From JANRKF01 sp964519595 (GTDB lineage: Bacteria > Pseudomonadota > Alphaproteobacteria > Rickettsiales > SXRF01), in the NCBI GenBank assembly GCA_964519595.1, contig CAZFJN010000004.1:1-64000 (forward strand): a stretch of 64,000 nucleotides of DNA. The letters run 5' to 3'. The first letter of the stretch is position 1, and each line of letters begins with the position of its first letter. The notes beneath the pieces are model-generated. The model saw nothing but the letters and a program-made list of their open reading frames with translations, made no database searches and had not been told where the DNA came from. Of this stretch, positions 24,481 to 34,800 are shown in pieces. Position numbers and translations under genes: made by a program.

Positions 24481-26430
24481 ATGCATGATACTATGTCTGA
24501 TAAAAATACACGCAATACGAAAAAATCTGGAAATAAGCAAAAAGCTGAAAATAAGCCGGAATTTGAAAATAAGTCAGAATCTGGAAGTAATAAAGAATCT
24601 GGAAATAAGTCAGAGTCTGAAAAAAAATACAAAACGGAATCAAGCAAGCACAAAAATGAATCAACTGCTTCTCAGGCTGATGCGGCGATATTCGCCAGAA
24701 ATATGGCAGAAGCCGGAGAAAAATGTAACAGAATTCTTCAGGAATTACTGCTTAGCAGATCAAAGGATATTGCCAATATTCCAGTTGATCCTTTGAATAT
24801 TTCCTCAGCTTTTGCCGAGCTTATTACGCGCATGATGAGCGATCCGGCGCGGCTGGTAGAGCGTCAACTTGGCTTCTGGCAGAATTATCTGGAACTATGT
24901 GATAATACCGCGCACAAGCTGGCTGGCGAGGAAAAGCCGCCGCTTATCGTTCCAGACAGTCGTGATCGCCGCTTTAAGGATGAAGCATGGCAACAAAATA
25001 CCATGTTTGATTTTTTAAAACAATCATATCTGCTGTCAGCGCGCTGGTTGCAGGAAGTTGTCGGCGAGGCGCGCAACGGAATGGATTCACATTCCAGCCG
25101 CAAAATTGATTTTTATACAAGACAATTTATCGACGCGCTGAGTCCTTCTAATTTTCTGATGACTAATCCGGAAGTTTTAAAAGCAACGCTGAATTCCAAC
25201 GGCGAAAATCTGGTCAAAGGCTTGTCCAATATGCTTGAGGATATTGAGCGCGGCAAAGGCAATCTGCGTATCAGCATGACTGATGAAAAGGCTTTTGAGG
25301 TTGGCAAAAATCTGGCGGTTACGCCCGGAAAAGTGGTGTTTCAGAATGATCTGATGCAGCTTATTCAATATGAACCAACAACTTCTGAAGTATATAAAAC
25401 GCCGCTGCTGGTTATTCCAGCGTGGATAAATAAATATTACATACTGGATTTACAGCCGGAAAATTCCGTGGTGCGTTATTTTGTCGATCAGGGTTATACG
25501 GTGTTTATAGTTTCCTGGGTAAATCCAGATGACAGATTAAGCGAGAAAAGCTTTGATGATTATATGAAAGAAGGGCCGCTTGCCGCTCTTGATGCGATAG
25601 AGAAAGTTACCGGAAATTCTGAAACCAGCGTGGTTGCTTATTGTCTTGGCGGAACTTTGCTGGCGATAACTCTGGCGTGGTTGCGCGCGAATAATCAGGA
25701 AAACAGAGTGAAGTCGGCGACATATCTTACTACGATGATTGATTTTTCAGAAGCTGGCGAGCTGGCGGTTTTTGTTGATGATGAGCAGCTTAAAATGCTT
25801 GAATCAAGAATGTCGCGGCAGGGTTATCTTGACGGTTCAGAAATGGCAATGACCTTCAATATGCTGCGCGCTAATGACCTTATCTGGTCGTTTGTGGTGA
25901 ATAATTATCTGCTTGGCAAGGATCCTTTTCCTTTTGATCTTCTCTATTGGAATTCTGATTCAACGCGAATGCCGGCGGCGATGCACAGTTTTTATCTGCG
26001 TAACATGTATCAGAAAAATCTGCTGATTAAAAAAAATGCTCTAACCATAAACGGCGTGAAAATTGATCTTTCGACAATAAAAACGCCAAGCTATCTGTTA
26101 TCAACACGCGAAGATCATATTGCGCCGTGGAAATCAACTTATGCGGCAACTCAGATCTATAGCGGCAACAGACGCTTCGTTCTCGCCGCTAGCGGACATA
26201 TTGCCGGAGTTGTTAATCCTCCTTATAAAAATAAATATTCACACTGGATTAATGAAAATCTGCCGCAATTTCCTGACAAATGGTTTGAAGATGCTACGGA
26301 AATTCAAGGATCATGGTGGCCAGACTGGATGAAATGGCACGAAAAATATGCCGGAGAAAAAATTCCGGCCAGAAAAACCGGCAAATTCATTGAAGAAGCG
26401 CCGGGAAGTTATGTTAAAATTTCTGGATAA
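24481..26430 (+). CDS. phaC: Class I poly(3-hydroxyalkanoate) polymerase
   Basis: Polymerises (R)-3-hydroxyacyl-CoA into PHA storage granules. 649 residues. The catalytic Cys sits in the lipase-like box VAYCLGGTLLA; other signatures are NPEVLKATLNSNGENLVKGL, PLLVIPAWINKYYILDLQPENS, FIVSWVNPD, YLLSTREDHIAPWKSTY (catalytic Asp) and AASGHIAGVVNPP (catalytic His). The N-terminal 65 residues are a Lys/Asn/Ser/Glu repeat (GNKSESEKK-like units of 15-18 bases in DNA) absent from typical synthases. No phaA, phaB or phasin gene is nearby. The stop overlaps the convergent glycosyltransferase gene by 17 bases. Confidence 0.95.
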   Translation: MHDTMSDKNTRNTKKSGNKQKAENKPEFENKSESGSNKESGNKSESEKKYKTESSKHKNESTASQADAAIFARNMAEAGEKCNRILQELLLSRSKDIANIPVDPLNISSAFAELITRMMSDPARLVERQLGFWQNYLELCDNTAHKLAGEEKPPLIVPDSRDRRFKDEAWQQNTMFDFLKQSYLLSARWLQEVVGEARNGMDSHSSRKIDFYTRQFIDALSPSNFLMTNPEVLKATLNSNGENLVKGLSNMLEDIERGKGNLRISMTDEKAFEVGKNLAVTPGKVVFQNDLMQLIQYEPTTSEVYKTPLLVIPAWINKYYILDLQPENSVVRYFVDQGYTVFIVSWVNPDDRLSEKSFDDYMKEGPLAALDAIEKVTGNSETSVVAYCLGGTLLAITLAWLRANNQENRVKSATYLTTMIDFSEAGELAVFVDDEQLKMLESRMSRQGYLDGSEMAMTFNMLRANDLIWSFVVNNYLLGKDPFPFDLLYWNSDSTRMPAAMHSFYLRNMYQKNLLIKKNALTINGVKIDLSTIKTPSYLLSTREDHIAPWKSTYAATQIYSGNRRFVLAASGHIAGVVNPPYKNKYSHWINENLPQFPDKWFEDATEIQGSWWPDWMKWHEKYAGEKIPARKTGKFIEEAPGSYVKISG

Positions 26431-27439
26431 GAGCAGCTTCAATTTTTCTGGCTACTACTTCCTGGCTATATTCAGTTTTAGCTTTGGCAAGGCCATTGGC
26501 GGCCAGTTTTTCGCGCAATTCGCTTGAGGAGAGCAATTTCTCCATAGCATCAGCAAGCTGCTGAGGGTTTTTCTTTTCAACGATAATTCCATCGTAATCA
26601 GCTTTTATAATTTCCTGTGGTCCTTCGCTGTTGGTTGAGATTATCGCAGCGCCATGTGTGAATGCTTCCAGTAACACTATGCCAAAAGGCTCATGAAGAG
26701 AAGGAAGGCAGAAAATATCTATTGCTTTGTAAAAGGCCAGACGGTCTTCTATCCAGCCGCTAAATTCGAGATAATTATCCAGCTTTCTTTCTGCCGCCAG
26801 AGCTTTCAGCGCTTTTTCTTCCTCGCCGCTGCCGCCTAGAACTGCCTTAAAAACTATGCCGTGATTTTTAAGAATCGCCAGAGCCTCAATATAATCATCA
26901 AAGCCTTTTTTCTTTACAAATCTTCCTATAGCGCCAATTACCAGCGTGGTGCGATTTTTTTCACGCAGTGGCAAGGAATTGCATTTGATCATATTTGGAA
27001 TGTGATGAATCTTCTCTCGTAAGATGCCGCTTTCAACAAGTTTTTCAATCAGATCAGCAGTAGGAGCAAAAACCATATCAGGATTTTTATAACGGCTTAT
27101 TGAATAGTTATTCACTACGCCAACAAGCGGAAAATTTCTCTTCTTAAGAGCGCGTAAAGCTATTCCAATTGCGCGGTTGGCATGAGTTATAACGGCATCA
27201 GGAGCGAGATTACGAATAATACGGCGTAGACGAAACCACGCCAGAACATCATATTCACTGAGGTTAAATAAGCTGATTGTGGCGATATTCCGCTCTTTCA
27301 TCTGCAATTCTGTCCATGAGCCGGGAAAAACAATCGCCGTTACATCATGGCCAATTCCTTGCAGCGATTCGCAGTAATCAACTGCGGCTTGTTCAATCCC
27401 TCCGCCTTTTTTGGCAAGCATTATTACAGCTATTTTCAT
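26414..27439 (-). CDS. Glycosyltransferase family 4
   Basis: GT-B fold retaining glycosyltransferase of 341 residues, probably for LPS or another surface glycan. N-terminal acceptor-side domain begins MKIAVIMLAKKGGGIEQAAVDYCESL. The C-terminal nucleotide-sugar domain has VIGAIGRFVKKKGFDDYIEALAIL, LGGSGEEEKALKALA and the E-x7-E element in FCLPSLHEPFGIVLLEAFTHGAAII. Donor and acceptor cannot be told. It lies divergent from the O-antigen ligase-like gene, with which it likely works. The 221-base spacer between them carries TTTTATGTGTGTTTC-like repeats (27445-27490). Confidence 0.9.
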   Translation of the reverse strand: MKIAVIMLAKKGGGIEQAAVDYCESLQGIGHDVTAIVFPGSWTELQMKERNIATISLFNLSEYDVLAWFRLRRIIRNLAPDAVITHANRAIGIALRALKKRNFPLVGVVNNYSISRYKNPDMVFAPTADLIEKLVESGILREKIHHIPNMIKCNSLPLREKNRTTLVIGAIGRFVKKKGFDDYIEALAILKNHGIVFKAVLGGSGEEEKALKALAAERKLDNYLEFSGWIEDRLAFYKAIDIFCLPSLHEPFGIVLLEAFTHGAAIISTNSEGPQEIIKADYDGIIVEKKNPQQLADAMEKLLSSSELREKLAANGLAKAKTEYSQEVVARKIEAALIQKF

Positions 27440-27660
27440 GTGCGTTTCATGTGTGTTTTATTGTGTGTTTTATGTGTGTTTCTATTTACGTTTTTGTGCA
27501 TTTTATGTAAGTTTATGTGCGATCAGAATTGACTATGTTTGTCAGCGCTTCTATAAACCGGATGTTTAATAGAAGGCTAACAAAAAGGCTGCGATTTAAA
27601 AGACTATAGTCTATTGCATGGTTTTTTATCGTTATTTTATCGTCATATTGCATCGTTATT

Positions 27661-28992
27661 ATGTTTATAGGCAAATCAACATTTTACCAACAAGTTTTTG
27701 CGCGTGATCGCTTGCAGGCGCGGCTGGCCTTGTCTGCTTTATATATTCTGATGCTAATGCCTTTATTGATGATTTTTACACGCGCTGGCGTTGAAGTATC
27801 ATGTGGTGTGATTATTCTGCTGTTTCTCTATCACAGCTATCGTTATCAGCGCTGGCAATGGCTTAAAGAACCGCCGGTTATTATTGCCCTTGGATTATGG
27901 CTTTATACAGTTGTGGTGGTGACGCCGCTGGCGGTTGATGTTAAACTTTCCTTGTCGCGTGTTGACTGGCTGCGTTTTATAATTTTATTCGCAGCGATTG
28001 TTTACTGGCTGGCGGATTTTCATCAGGAATTGCGGCGCATTTCCTTATTCATATTAGGAATTCTGCTGTTGTCATCGGCTGATGCTTTGTGGCAATTTTT
28101 CAGCGGATATTCGCTGTTTGGCGCGTCTTACAATGATTCAAGACTTACCGGCCCTTTTCAAAAGCCGGTTATTGGCATATTTCTGGCGAAAATGAGCATA
28201 CCATCTATTGGCATTCTCCTTTATTACGCCTGGCTTGAGAAGAGTAAAAAACAGGCGATTGCGCTGCTGCTTGCTCTTTGCGTTATATTATCAACCATAG
28301 TGCTGAGTAATGAACGCACGGCATCAATAACTGTGTTCCTAGGCGTAATGTTAATCATTGGCGGTTTGTTCATGCGCTTTAGGGAAATGCGTGGCGTGCT
28401 GTTTTACAGTACAGCGCTGATCAGCCTGATTGTTGCCGGATTATTTCTGACGCAGACGAGTTTGCAAACACGCCTGAATTCCAGTCGTGATACGCTTAAT
28501 GAGTTTGAAAAAAGCGATTATGCTTATTTGTGGAATGCGGCAATTGAAATGTGGCGTAAACATCCGGCAACCGGAGTAGGGCTTAGTAATTTCCGGGCAA
28601 TGTGTCCGCAGATAATGCCTTCGGAAACTGTTGAGCGCTGTAATTTACATCCTCATAATATCTATCTTGAGGCTTTGTCAGAATCAGGGATATTAGGACT
28701 TTCCGGCTTGATTATAATGACAATGAGCCTTTTTATCGCTATATTCGAACAGAAGTCGGCATCGGCAGCTAAAGAATCTTTTCAAGGCTCTTCTGAAGAA
28801 TCTTCCGGCGCGTTATCTTATTCTGATCGAGAAAGAGGCTTATATATTCTGAAGATTTTTGCGCTTGCTGGCCTTACAATTCATTTTTTTCCATTAATTG
28901 CAACACAGAGTTTTTATTCAAACTGGCCGGCATTTTTAGCATGGCAATCAATTTCCTGGTCACTGGCTGTGGTGCGAGGAGCTGCTAGATAG
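27661..28992 (+). CDS. O-antigen ligase/polymerase (WaaL/Wzy-like) membrane protein
   Basis: 443 residues with about ten to twelve transmembrane segments. The Wzy_C region is recognisable: a periplasmic loop with RLNSSRDTLNEFEKSDYAYLWNAAIEMWRKHPATGVGLSNFR and NLHPHNIYLEALSESGILGLSGL, with the His/Arg pattern typical of glycan ligases and polymerases. It joins or polymerises lipid-linked O-antigen. Ligase and polymerase cannot be separated by sequence here. The stop codon lies inside the terminal inverted repeat of element B, so the last residues may have been changed by its insertion. A glycosyltransferase 2 gene follows. Confidence 0.87.
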   Translation: MFIGKSTFYQQVFARDRLQARLALSALYILMLMPLLMIFTRAGVEVSCGVIILLFLYHSYRYQRWQWLKEPPVIIALGLWLYTVVVVTPLAVDVKLSLSRVDWLRFIILFAAIVYWLADFHQELRRISLFILGILLLSSADALWQFFSGYSLFGASYNDSRLTGPFQKPVIGIFLAKMSIPSIGILLYYAWLEKSKKQAIALLLALCVILSTIVLSNERTASITVFLGVMLIIGGLFMRFREMRGVLFYSTALISLIVAGLFLTQTSLQTRLNSSRDTLNEFEKSDYAYLWNAAIEMWRKHPATGVGLSNFRAMCPQIMPSETVERCNLHPHNIYLEALSESGILGLSGLIIMTMSLFIAIFEQKSASAAKESFQGSSEESSGALSYSDRERGLYILKIFALAGLTIHFFPLIATQSFYSNWPAFLAWQSISWSLAVVRGAAR

Positions 28993-29132
28993 TGTCGTCA
29001 CGAGATGGAGCATGTGGCGAAAACAGCCATTTTTGAGAACCGGAAGTTCCAATGTACTAAAGTACATGAAAGCCGGAAGCGCAGAAAATGGCTGTTTGCA
29101 GACCATGATACATCTCGTGACGACACTATCTA
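28986..29132. mobile_element. Nested-palindrome MITE-like element B, overlapping the ligase stop codon
   Basis: 147 bp with perfect 22-bp terminal inverted repeats (starting TAGATAGTGTCGTCACGAGA at 28986-29007; complement 29111-29132), a perfect 13-bp middle pair AAACAGCCATTTT (29021-29033, complement 29085-29097), and a central hairpin ATGTAC-TAAA-GTACAT (29052-29067). The first TAG triplet in frame is the stop of the upstream gene. No coding capacity. Confidence 0.85.
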
Positions 29133-29200
29133 ATTCGCAAAATAATTTAAAAATACATTGAGAAATACTGTGAAGAATATACGGTAAACTGGAAGGCGCT

Positions 29201-30034
29201 ATGAAAAAACGTAAATTGCCAATTTCTTGTTTTATTATTGCCAGAAATGAAGGCGATCGAATTACTGCTACTATAGAAAGCGTCAAAGATCTGGTTGAGG
29301 AAATAATAGTTATAGATAGCGGCAGTAAGGATAATACGGTTGCTATTTGTGAATCTCTTGGCGCGCGCGTTCTTTATAATCACTGGACTGGATATGGTCC
29401 GCAAAAGCGCTTTGGCGAGGATCATTGCAGCAAAGACTGGCTGCTTAATCTTGATGCTGATGAGGTTCTAACTGCTGATCTGGTTTACGAGATATTAGAA
29501 CAATTTCCTGATGGAAAACCGCCTTCAGAAAATATCAGCGGCTTTTATTTTCGTATTTGCGACATGTTGCCAGGCGAGGCGAAACTGCTTCCTTATGCAC
29601 ATACAAATACCTGCCTGCGGCTTTATAATAAAAATAAAGCGCGTTTTTCTGACAGTCCGGTTCATGATTCCGTTATATTGCGCGAAGGAGATACGGAAAT
29701 TCTGCAAAATCCGGTTTTGCATTATTCATTCCGCGGCTTATCGCATATGCTCAGTAAAATAAATGATTACAGTGACGCGCAGTCTGAGTTGCTATATAGA
29801 AATAGCCAGAATAAAGCGCCGGCAAATGCAGTAAATAATCAACCAGGAAAAGTACAAGGAAAAGGAATCAGAAAACCTTATTTTCGTTTGCTGATAGAGT
29901 TTCCTTTTGCTTTTATAAAAATATATTTTCTGCGCCTTTATATTCTGCGCGGTTGGCGTGGTTTTATATATTCAATGGCGTATGCTTTCGGACGTTTTCT
30001 GCGCGTTGCTAAATATGTGGAAAAAATGCGCTAG
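29201..30034 (+). CDS. Glycosyltransferase family 2, WaaE/KdtX-like
   Basis: 277 residues with a GT-A fold: CFIIARNEGDRITATIESVKDLVEEIIVIDSGSKDNTVAI (nucleotide-binding start), GYGPQKRFGEDHCSKDWLLNLDADEVLT with the metal-binding DAD, and CLRLYNKNKARFSDSPVHDSV. This matches LPS-core glucosyltransferases of the WaaE/KdtX group. The C-terminus is hydrophobic and basic (FAFIKIYFLRLYILRGWRGF), suggesting peripheral membrane attachment. It follows the O-antigen ligase-like gene beyond element B and ends 24 bases before a convergent gene. Confidence 0.9.
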   Translation: MKKRKLPISCFIIARNEGDRITATIESVKDLVEEIIVIDSGSKDNTVAICESLGARVLYNHWTGYGPQKRFGEDHCSKDWLLNLDADEVLTADLVYEILEQFPDGKPPSENISGFYFRICDMLPGEAKLLPYAHTNTCLRLYNKNKARFSDSPVHDSVILREGDTEILQNPVLHYSFRGLSHMLSKINDYSDAQSELLYRNSQNKAPANAVNNQPGKVQGKGIRKPYFRLLIEFPFAFIKIYFLRLYILRGWRGFIYSMAYAFGRFLRVAKYVEKMR

Positions 30035-30058
30035 AATATGCTCTAGAATAAAACAGCT

Positions 30059-31681
30059 TCATAAATCTTTGCCATTTTTATCAGCAATCATGGTCAGGCT
30101 CAGCTTTCTTGAGTCACGCGTAAATATCATTTCTTTATCTATAATTCCCATATTTGGCGGTATATTGCTTTTGGCTATTCCGGCGATGGTATTCTGGCCA
30201 TTGCGGTACAAGCCAATTATAACACGCGGACGATCAATAAAAACCTGCGAACCGCGCAACAAGTCGATTGTTTCTTTAACTGAACTCGGATAAGCGCCTT
30301 TCTGCAAATGATGCACTACTAAAACCGCGCTGTTTTTACTAATAGCGAACTCTTCAATAGCTTCAAAAAATTCACTTACCACGCCGGCATCTTCTTCATC
30401 TCCGGCAAGATATTTCCGCGCTGGATCAATTACCACAAGCGGCACTTCCGGAATTTTCTGTAAATTACGCAAATGCTGCGCGAAAGAAATACCGTCGCCA
30501 AAATCTGTGCGCTGGAACATCAGGCGCTTGGCGCGTCCTTTCGGATCAAGCACAGAAGTTCGCGCATTGATAATTGGCGGACCATCTTCTCCGGCAAAAT
30601 AAATGCTCACGCCGCGGCATTTTTCTATATTGACCTTCTGGCCAAGCCAGATTGGCGCTTCTTCATCAGGTGGATAGTCAGTTGCGGCGATAATGCAGAG
30701 CTGATGAGCAAGGCTGCTTTTTCCTGCTCCTCCTGCCGCTGCCAGTAATGAAACAGAACCACGCGGCAATAATCCTGGAACTATAAATTCAAATGTTTCT
30801 TTTCCCTCGCCACGCATAGGGCCAATTGAATCAAATAAATTGACATCTCGCGCTACCATATCAAAAAAGCGAAGATTATTTTCCACATCATCACGATTGC
30901 GACCAAATTTACGATATAAAGAATGATGACGTTCATAAGAATTCCAGCAATAGGCAGCGTCAATAATGTCCTGTGTGTCTATCGCCAGAGTTTTTAAATA
31001 GTTTTCCGCAGTGGATTTATTTTCAGATTTATTTTTAGATTTATTTTCAGAGTAATCATACAAGTCTATTATTCTGGAAAAATCTGGATGGTTGAATAAT
31101 CCGTTGTTAGTAAGATAAGAAATTCCGGATAATAAATAATGTCCGGCATATGCTTCTCCAGACATTCCGGCCAGATCGAATAATTCTTTGCAACCGACTA
31201 CTGTTTTGCTGTTAGCGGCAAGAGGTAGTGGATTCTTTGCGATGGCGATTATTTTAAGTCCGGCGCGTTCATTTTCACCGCGCACGAAAAAATCGCTCAA
31301 AGCGCCGATTTCTTTGATTCTTTCTACAACATCATCATTAAGTATCTCAACGCCAAGCGCCAGAACAGTTGCCCAGGCGAATCCTGAGCCAATTGGCACA
31401 TATTCATCGCCTTCACGATGATGCACAACCGGATCAAGCAGTAGCGGGCTGTTTGGCAATATTCCAGAATTATAATGCAGCAATATTTCATCAACTGCTG
31501 CGGCGCTTTGTTCTTTCGTAAACCAGAGAGAAAAATCCGGCTGTAATATTCTAAACGGTATTTGTTGCTTTGGCGAATAAATACGCATTGCGCCGGAAAG
31601 CCCTGCCGCTTGATGTATTTGCCACAAAGTTTCTAATTCAGAAACCAGCGATTGTTTTAGATCGTTAATTACATTAATCAT
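30059..31681 (-). CDS. RecA-fold ATPase resembling RSF1010 RepA (AAA_25 type), role unknown
   Basis: 540 residues. The C-terminal half (about 285-520) is a hexameric-helicase-like RecA fold: Walker A LLAAAGGAGKSSLAHQL, EDGPPIINARTSVL, Walker B VPLVVIDPARKYLAGDEED, and VLVVHHLQKGAYPSSVKETIDLLRGSQVF. These motifs are shared by plasmid RepA helicases and stand-alone chromosomal relatives. The N-terminal half is unrecognised and contains a Lys/Asn/Ser/Glu repeat (ENKSKNKSENKS, 15-base units). No replication origin, primase or relaxase lies nearby, so this looks like an orphan. Possible origins are a domesticated plasmid or phage gene. Confidence 0.72.
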   Translation of the reverse strand: MINVINDLKQSLVSELETLWQIHQAAGLSGAMRIYSPKQQIPFRILQPDFSLWFTKEQSAAAVDEILLHYNSGILPNSPLLLDPVVHHREGDEYVPIGSGFAWATVLALGVEILNDDVVERIKEIGALSDFFVRGENERAGLKIIAIAKNPLPLAANSKTVVGCKELFDLAGMSGEAYAGHYLLSGISYLTNNGLFNHPDFSRIIDLYDYSENKSKNKSENKSTAENYLKTLAIDTQDIIDAAYCWNSYERHHSLYRKFGRNRDDVENNLRFFDMVARDVNLFDSIGPMRGEGKETFEFIVPGLLPRGSVSLLAAAGGAGKSSLAHQLCIIAATDYPPDEEAPIWLGQKVNIEKCRGVSIYFAGEDGPPIINARTSVLDPKGRAKRLMFQRTDFGDGISFAQHLRNLQKIPEVPLVVIDPARKYLAGDEEDAGVVSEFFEAIEEFAISKNSAVLVVHHLQKGAYPSSVKETIDLLRGSQVFIDRPRVIIGLYRNGQNTIAGIAKSNIPPNMGIIDKEMIFTRDSRKLSLTMIADKNGKDL

Positions 31682-31844
31682 GTGCTTATTGAGTGAGATT
31701 ATTCAAATTATTTATTCAGTACGGTTATTCAGTAAGATTATTCAGTAAGGTTATTCAGCAAGATTATTTATTCAGAGCATACATAATCGTAAGCAGATTA
31801 TAACATAGCATGAAATTTATCTGTCATGAAACGAGTTTTATAAA
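31682..31844. repeat. TTATTCAGTAAGG tandem repeats upstream of addB
   Basis: Between divergent starts. TTATTCAGTAAGATTATTCAGTAAGGTTATTCAGCAAGATT and relatives recur five to six times at about 31697-31775. No gene. The divergent promoters must lie in or beside the repeats. Confidence 0.65.
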
Positions 31845-34800
31845 ATGAATTCTGCGGTTTTTTATAATATTTCTCCACAGAAAGATTTTCTGGCGACTCT
31901 GGCGCGCTATCTGCTGGCGCGTTATAGCGATAATCCGCTGACTCTGGCAAAAACCCTGATTTTACTTCCTACGCGCCGCAGTTGTCGGCAATTGCATGAG
32001 GCGTTTTTTCATATCAGCAATGGTAAGCCTATGCTGTTGCCGCGCATTAATCCAATTGGCGATCTGGATTTTGATGAATTTAATTTAAATGACTATAATC
32101 TAAGCGAATCTGATTTAAGCGAATTTACTTCAAGTGAATTTAATTCAAGTGAATCTGCTGATTGTGATAATATTCAGAGCAATAATATTGCTTGCGGAAT
32201 AATGCCGCAAATGCGTCGTCTTGGCTTGCTGATGCAGCTTATTATACGCAGTCGTCCGATGTCTTCAGCGCGAGCTTATCTGCTGGCGGTTGAATTAGCG
32301 CGTCTGCTTGATGAGGTTTATATAAGCGGCCTTGATTTTTCCAATCTGGATAATTTAGCGCCGCTGGAGCTGGCGGAACATTGGCGTCAGACAACTGATT
32401 TTCTAAGGATTATTACGCATTCATGGCCGCATATTTTACAGGAAATGAACAAATGCGATGCGGCTTTTGCAATGCGCGTAAAAACACTGCGCCTTATTGA
32501 ATGCTGGAAAAAAAATCCGCCGCCTTTTCCGGTAATTGCCGCCGGATCAACTGGCAGTATTCCAACTACCGCCTCTTTGCTTGGCGTAATTGCGGCAATG
32601 AAACAAGGGATGGTTATTCTGCCAGGACTTGACAAAAACATGTCTGAAGCTGCCTGGGAAGCGATAGATAACACACATCCGCAATCAGCAATTAAGCTGT
32701 TATTGGAAAATTCAGCAGTTCATTATCAGGATGTTCGTGAATTAGACGATCAACAATTAGATGATCAACATATTTGTGAATCAGATGATAAACAATTCCG
32801 CGCAGAAAAATTGCCAGAGACACAACTGCAAGATACACAAGCAGTAGATAAGCAAGCCATAGATAAGCAAGCCATAGATAAGCAAACAGTAGATAAGCAA
32901 ACAGTAGATAAGCAAACAGTAGATAAGCAAACCATAGATAAGCAAACCATAGATAAGCAAGCAGGGGATAAGCAGTTACAGGGTTTTCAATTAGATTCTG
33001 GGCAATTAGATTCTGAGCAATCAGATTCTTCACTAGCTGAATTTTTAAGTATTTTGTTTATGCCAGCGCCTTTGACCGCGCAGTGGCGAGAAAAAATAGA
33101 AAATTTTGAGGCAGCGCGTGATCTGAAAAATATTCGCCTGCTGCAAGCTGATACGCAGAATGAGGAAGCAAGAATGATTGCTTTCCATTTGCGAAAGATT
33201 CTGGAAACTCCTGGAAAAACTGCTGCTTTTGTAACGCCGGACAGAAATCTGGCGGCGATGGTCGCCGCGGAATGCAAGGCTTATGGTTTAAATATTGATG
33301 ATTCTGCTGGAACAAATTTATCAAGAACTCCTTGCGGCGTTTTTATGCGCCTTATTTGCGAGGTAAGCGCAAGCGGCGCTGTGCCACAAACTCTGTTGGC
33401 TCTTTTGCAACATCCTTTTGCGACTCTTGGCGGCAAGGTGGAGAATCGTCAACCATATAGAAACTGGCTGGAATATAATATATTGCGCGGCGTTCGTCTA
33501 AAGCAGGGAACAGACTCTTTGCTTGAGCAGATTATTCTTAAATCGCCGCCGGATAATCTCGTTACTGCCTTTAAAAATCTTCAGGCGGCAATTCGTCCGT
33601 TGGAAATGCTTTATCTGCGTGATTCTCCGGTTGCTCTTGCTGAGATTATCAAGCTTCATTGTCAGGCGGCGGAATCTATTGCTGATAATGATAATAATTC
33701 CGGAAGCGATATAATATGGCGCGGCGAACATGGCGAGGCAATGGCGGAATTCTTTGCCAAATGGCGTGATGATGCTGACTATTTTGGCGAGATAAAGCCG
33801 CATGATTATTCTTCTTTATTTACCACGGCGCTTGCTGCGGAAGTAAGCCGACCGCGTTACGGAACTCATCCGCGATTGCATATTTTAAGTCCTATGGAAG
33901 CGCGTTTGCTGCATTATGACATGGTAATTATTGGCGATATGAATGAAGGAACACTGCCCGGCCTTACTAATCCTGATCCATGGATGAGCATTCAGATGCG
34001 AAAATCTTTCGGATTAGCTGATGCAGAGCTTAATATTGGCAGAAGCGCACATGATTTATGGCGAATTATGCATGGTAAGGAGGTTATATTAACGCGCGCG
34101 CGCAAGGCTGCTGGCGTTCCTCAGAAACCTTCACGATGGTGGATAAGGCTTGCAAATATTCTCTCCGGCAAAGATCCGGAATTGTTAGAAAGAATTGATA
34201 TAAGCGAAGCTACACAAAAGATAATAAAAGAGCGCGATAAGGTGAATTATTCGCAGACATTGAAGCGTCCTGAGCCTTCGCCGCCGCTTCAGGCGAGAGC
34301 TAAGAGTTTTTCAGTAAGCGATCTGGATCTCTGGCATAAAGATCCTTACGCTTTTTATGCTAAAAAAATTCTGAAATTACGTCCGTTGCCGCCTGTTGAT
34401 CAGGATCCTGATTCTGCGGAATTTGGTAAATTAATTCACAAAACAATGGAAATATTTTCTTCTCTTTATCCGGATAATCTGCCGGAAAATGCGCTGCAAT
34501 TGCTTATTTCCTGCGGACAAAATGTTTTCCAGCCTTACCTTTCGCAGCCGGCGGTGGTAAATATGTGGTATCCGCGCTTTGAGGCTATTGCCGGAAGCTG
34601 GTTAAAACGTGAATATTTTATGCGCCGTGAAAATTATCATACTGAAAGCGAATGCGCGGCAAAATGGCAATTTACGCTTGCCAATCAGGAAATAAGCATC
34701 AGCGCGCGTGCTGATCGCGTTGATATTATTGGCAGTAATATCAGCAATAGTTTTCGCCTTATTGATTACAAAACTGGATTTGTTCCAGCGCATAGCAAAA

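Noticed and set aside
30059..31681. Integrated plasmid or phage around the RepA-like ATPase
   Set aside because: Neighbours are LPS and core DNA-repair genes, with no integrase, relaxase, att repeats or tRNA junction.
32845..32975. CRISPR-like array
   Set aside because: 15-bp units are contiguous without spacers and code in frame for AddB.
32692..33033. Repetitive Leu/Ala/Tyr-rich antisense frame in addB
   Set aside because: It is the complement of the DKQ-repeat; no start signal and the sense frame belongs to a complete AddB.
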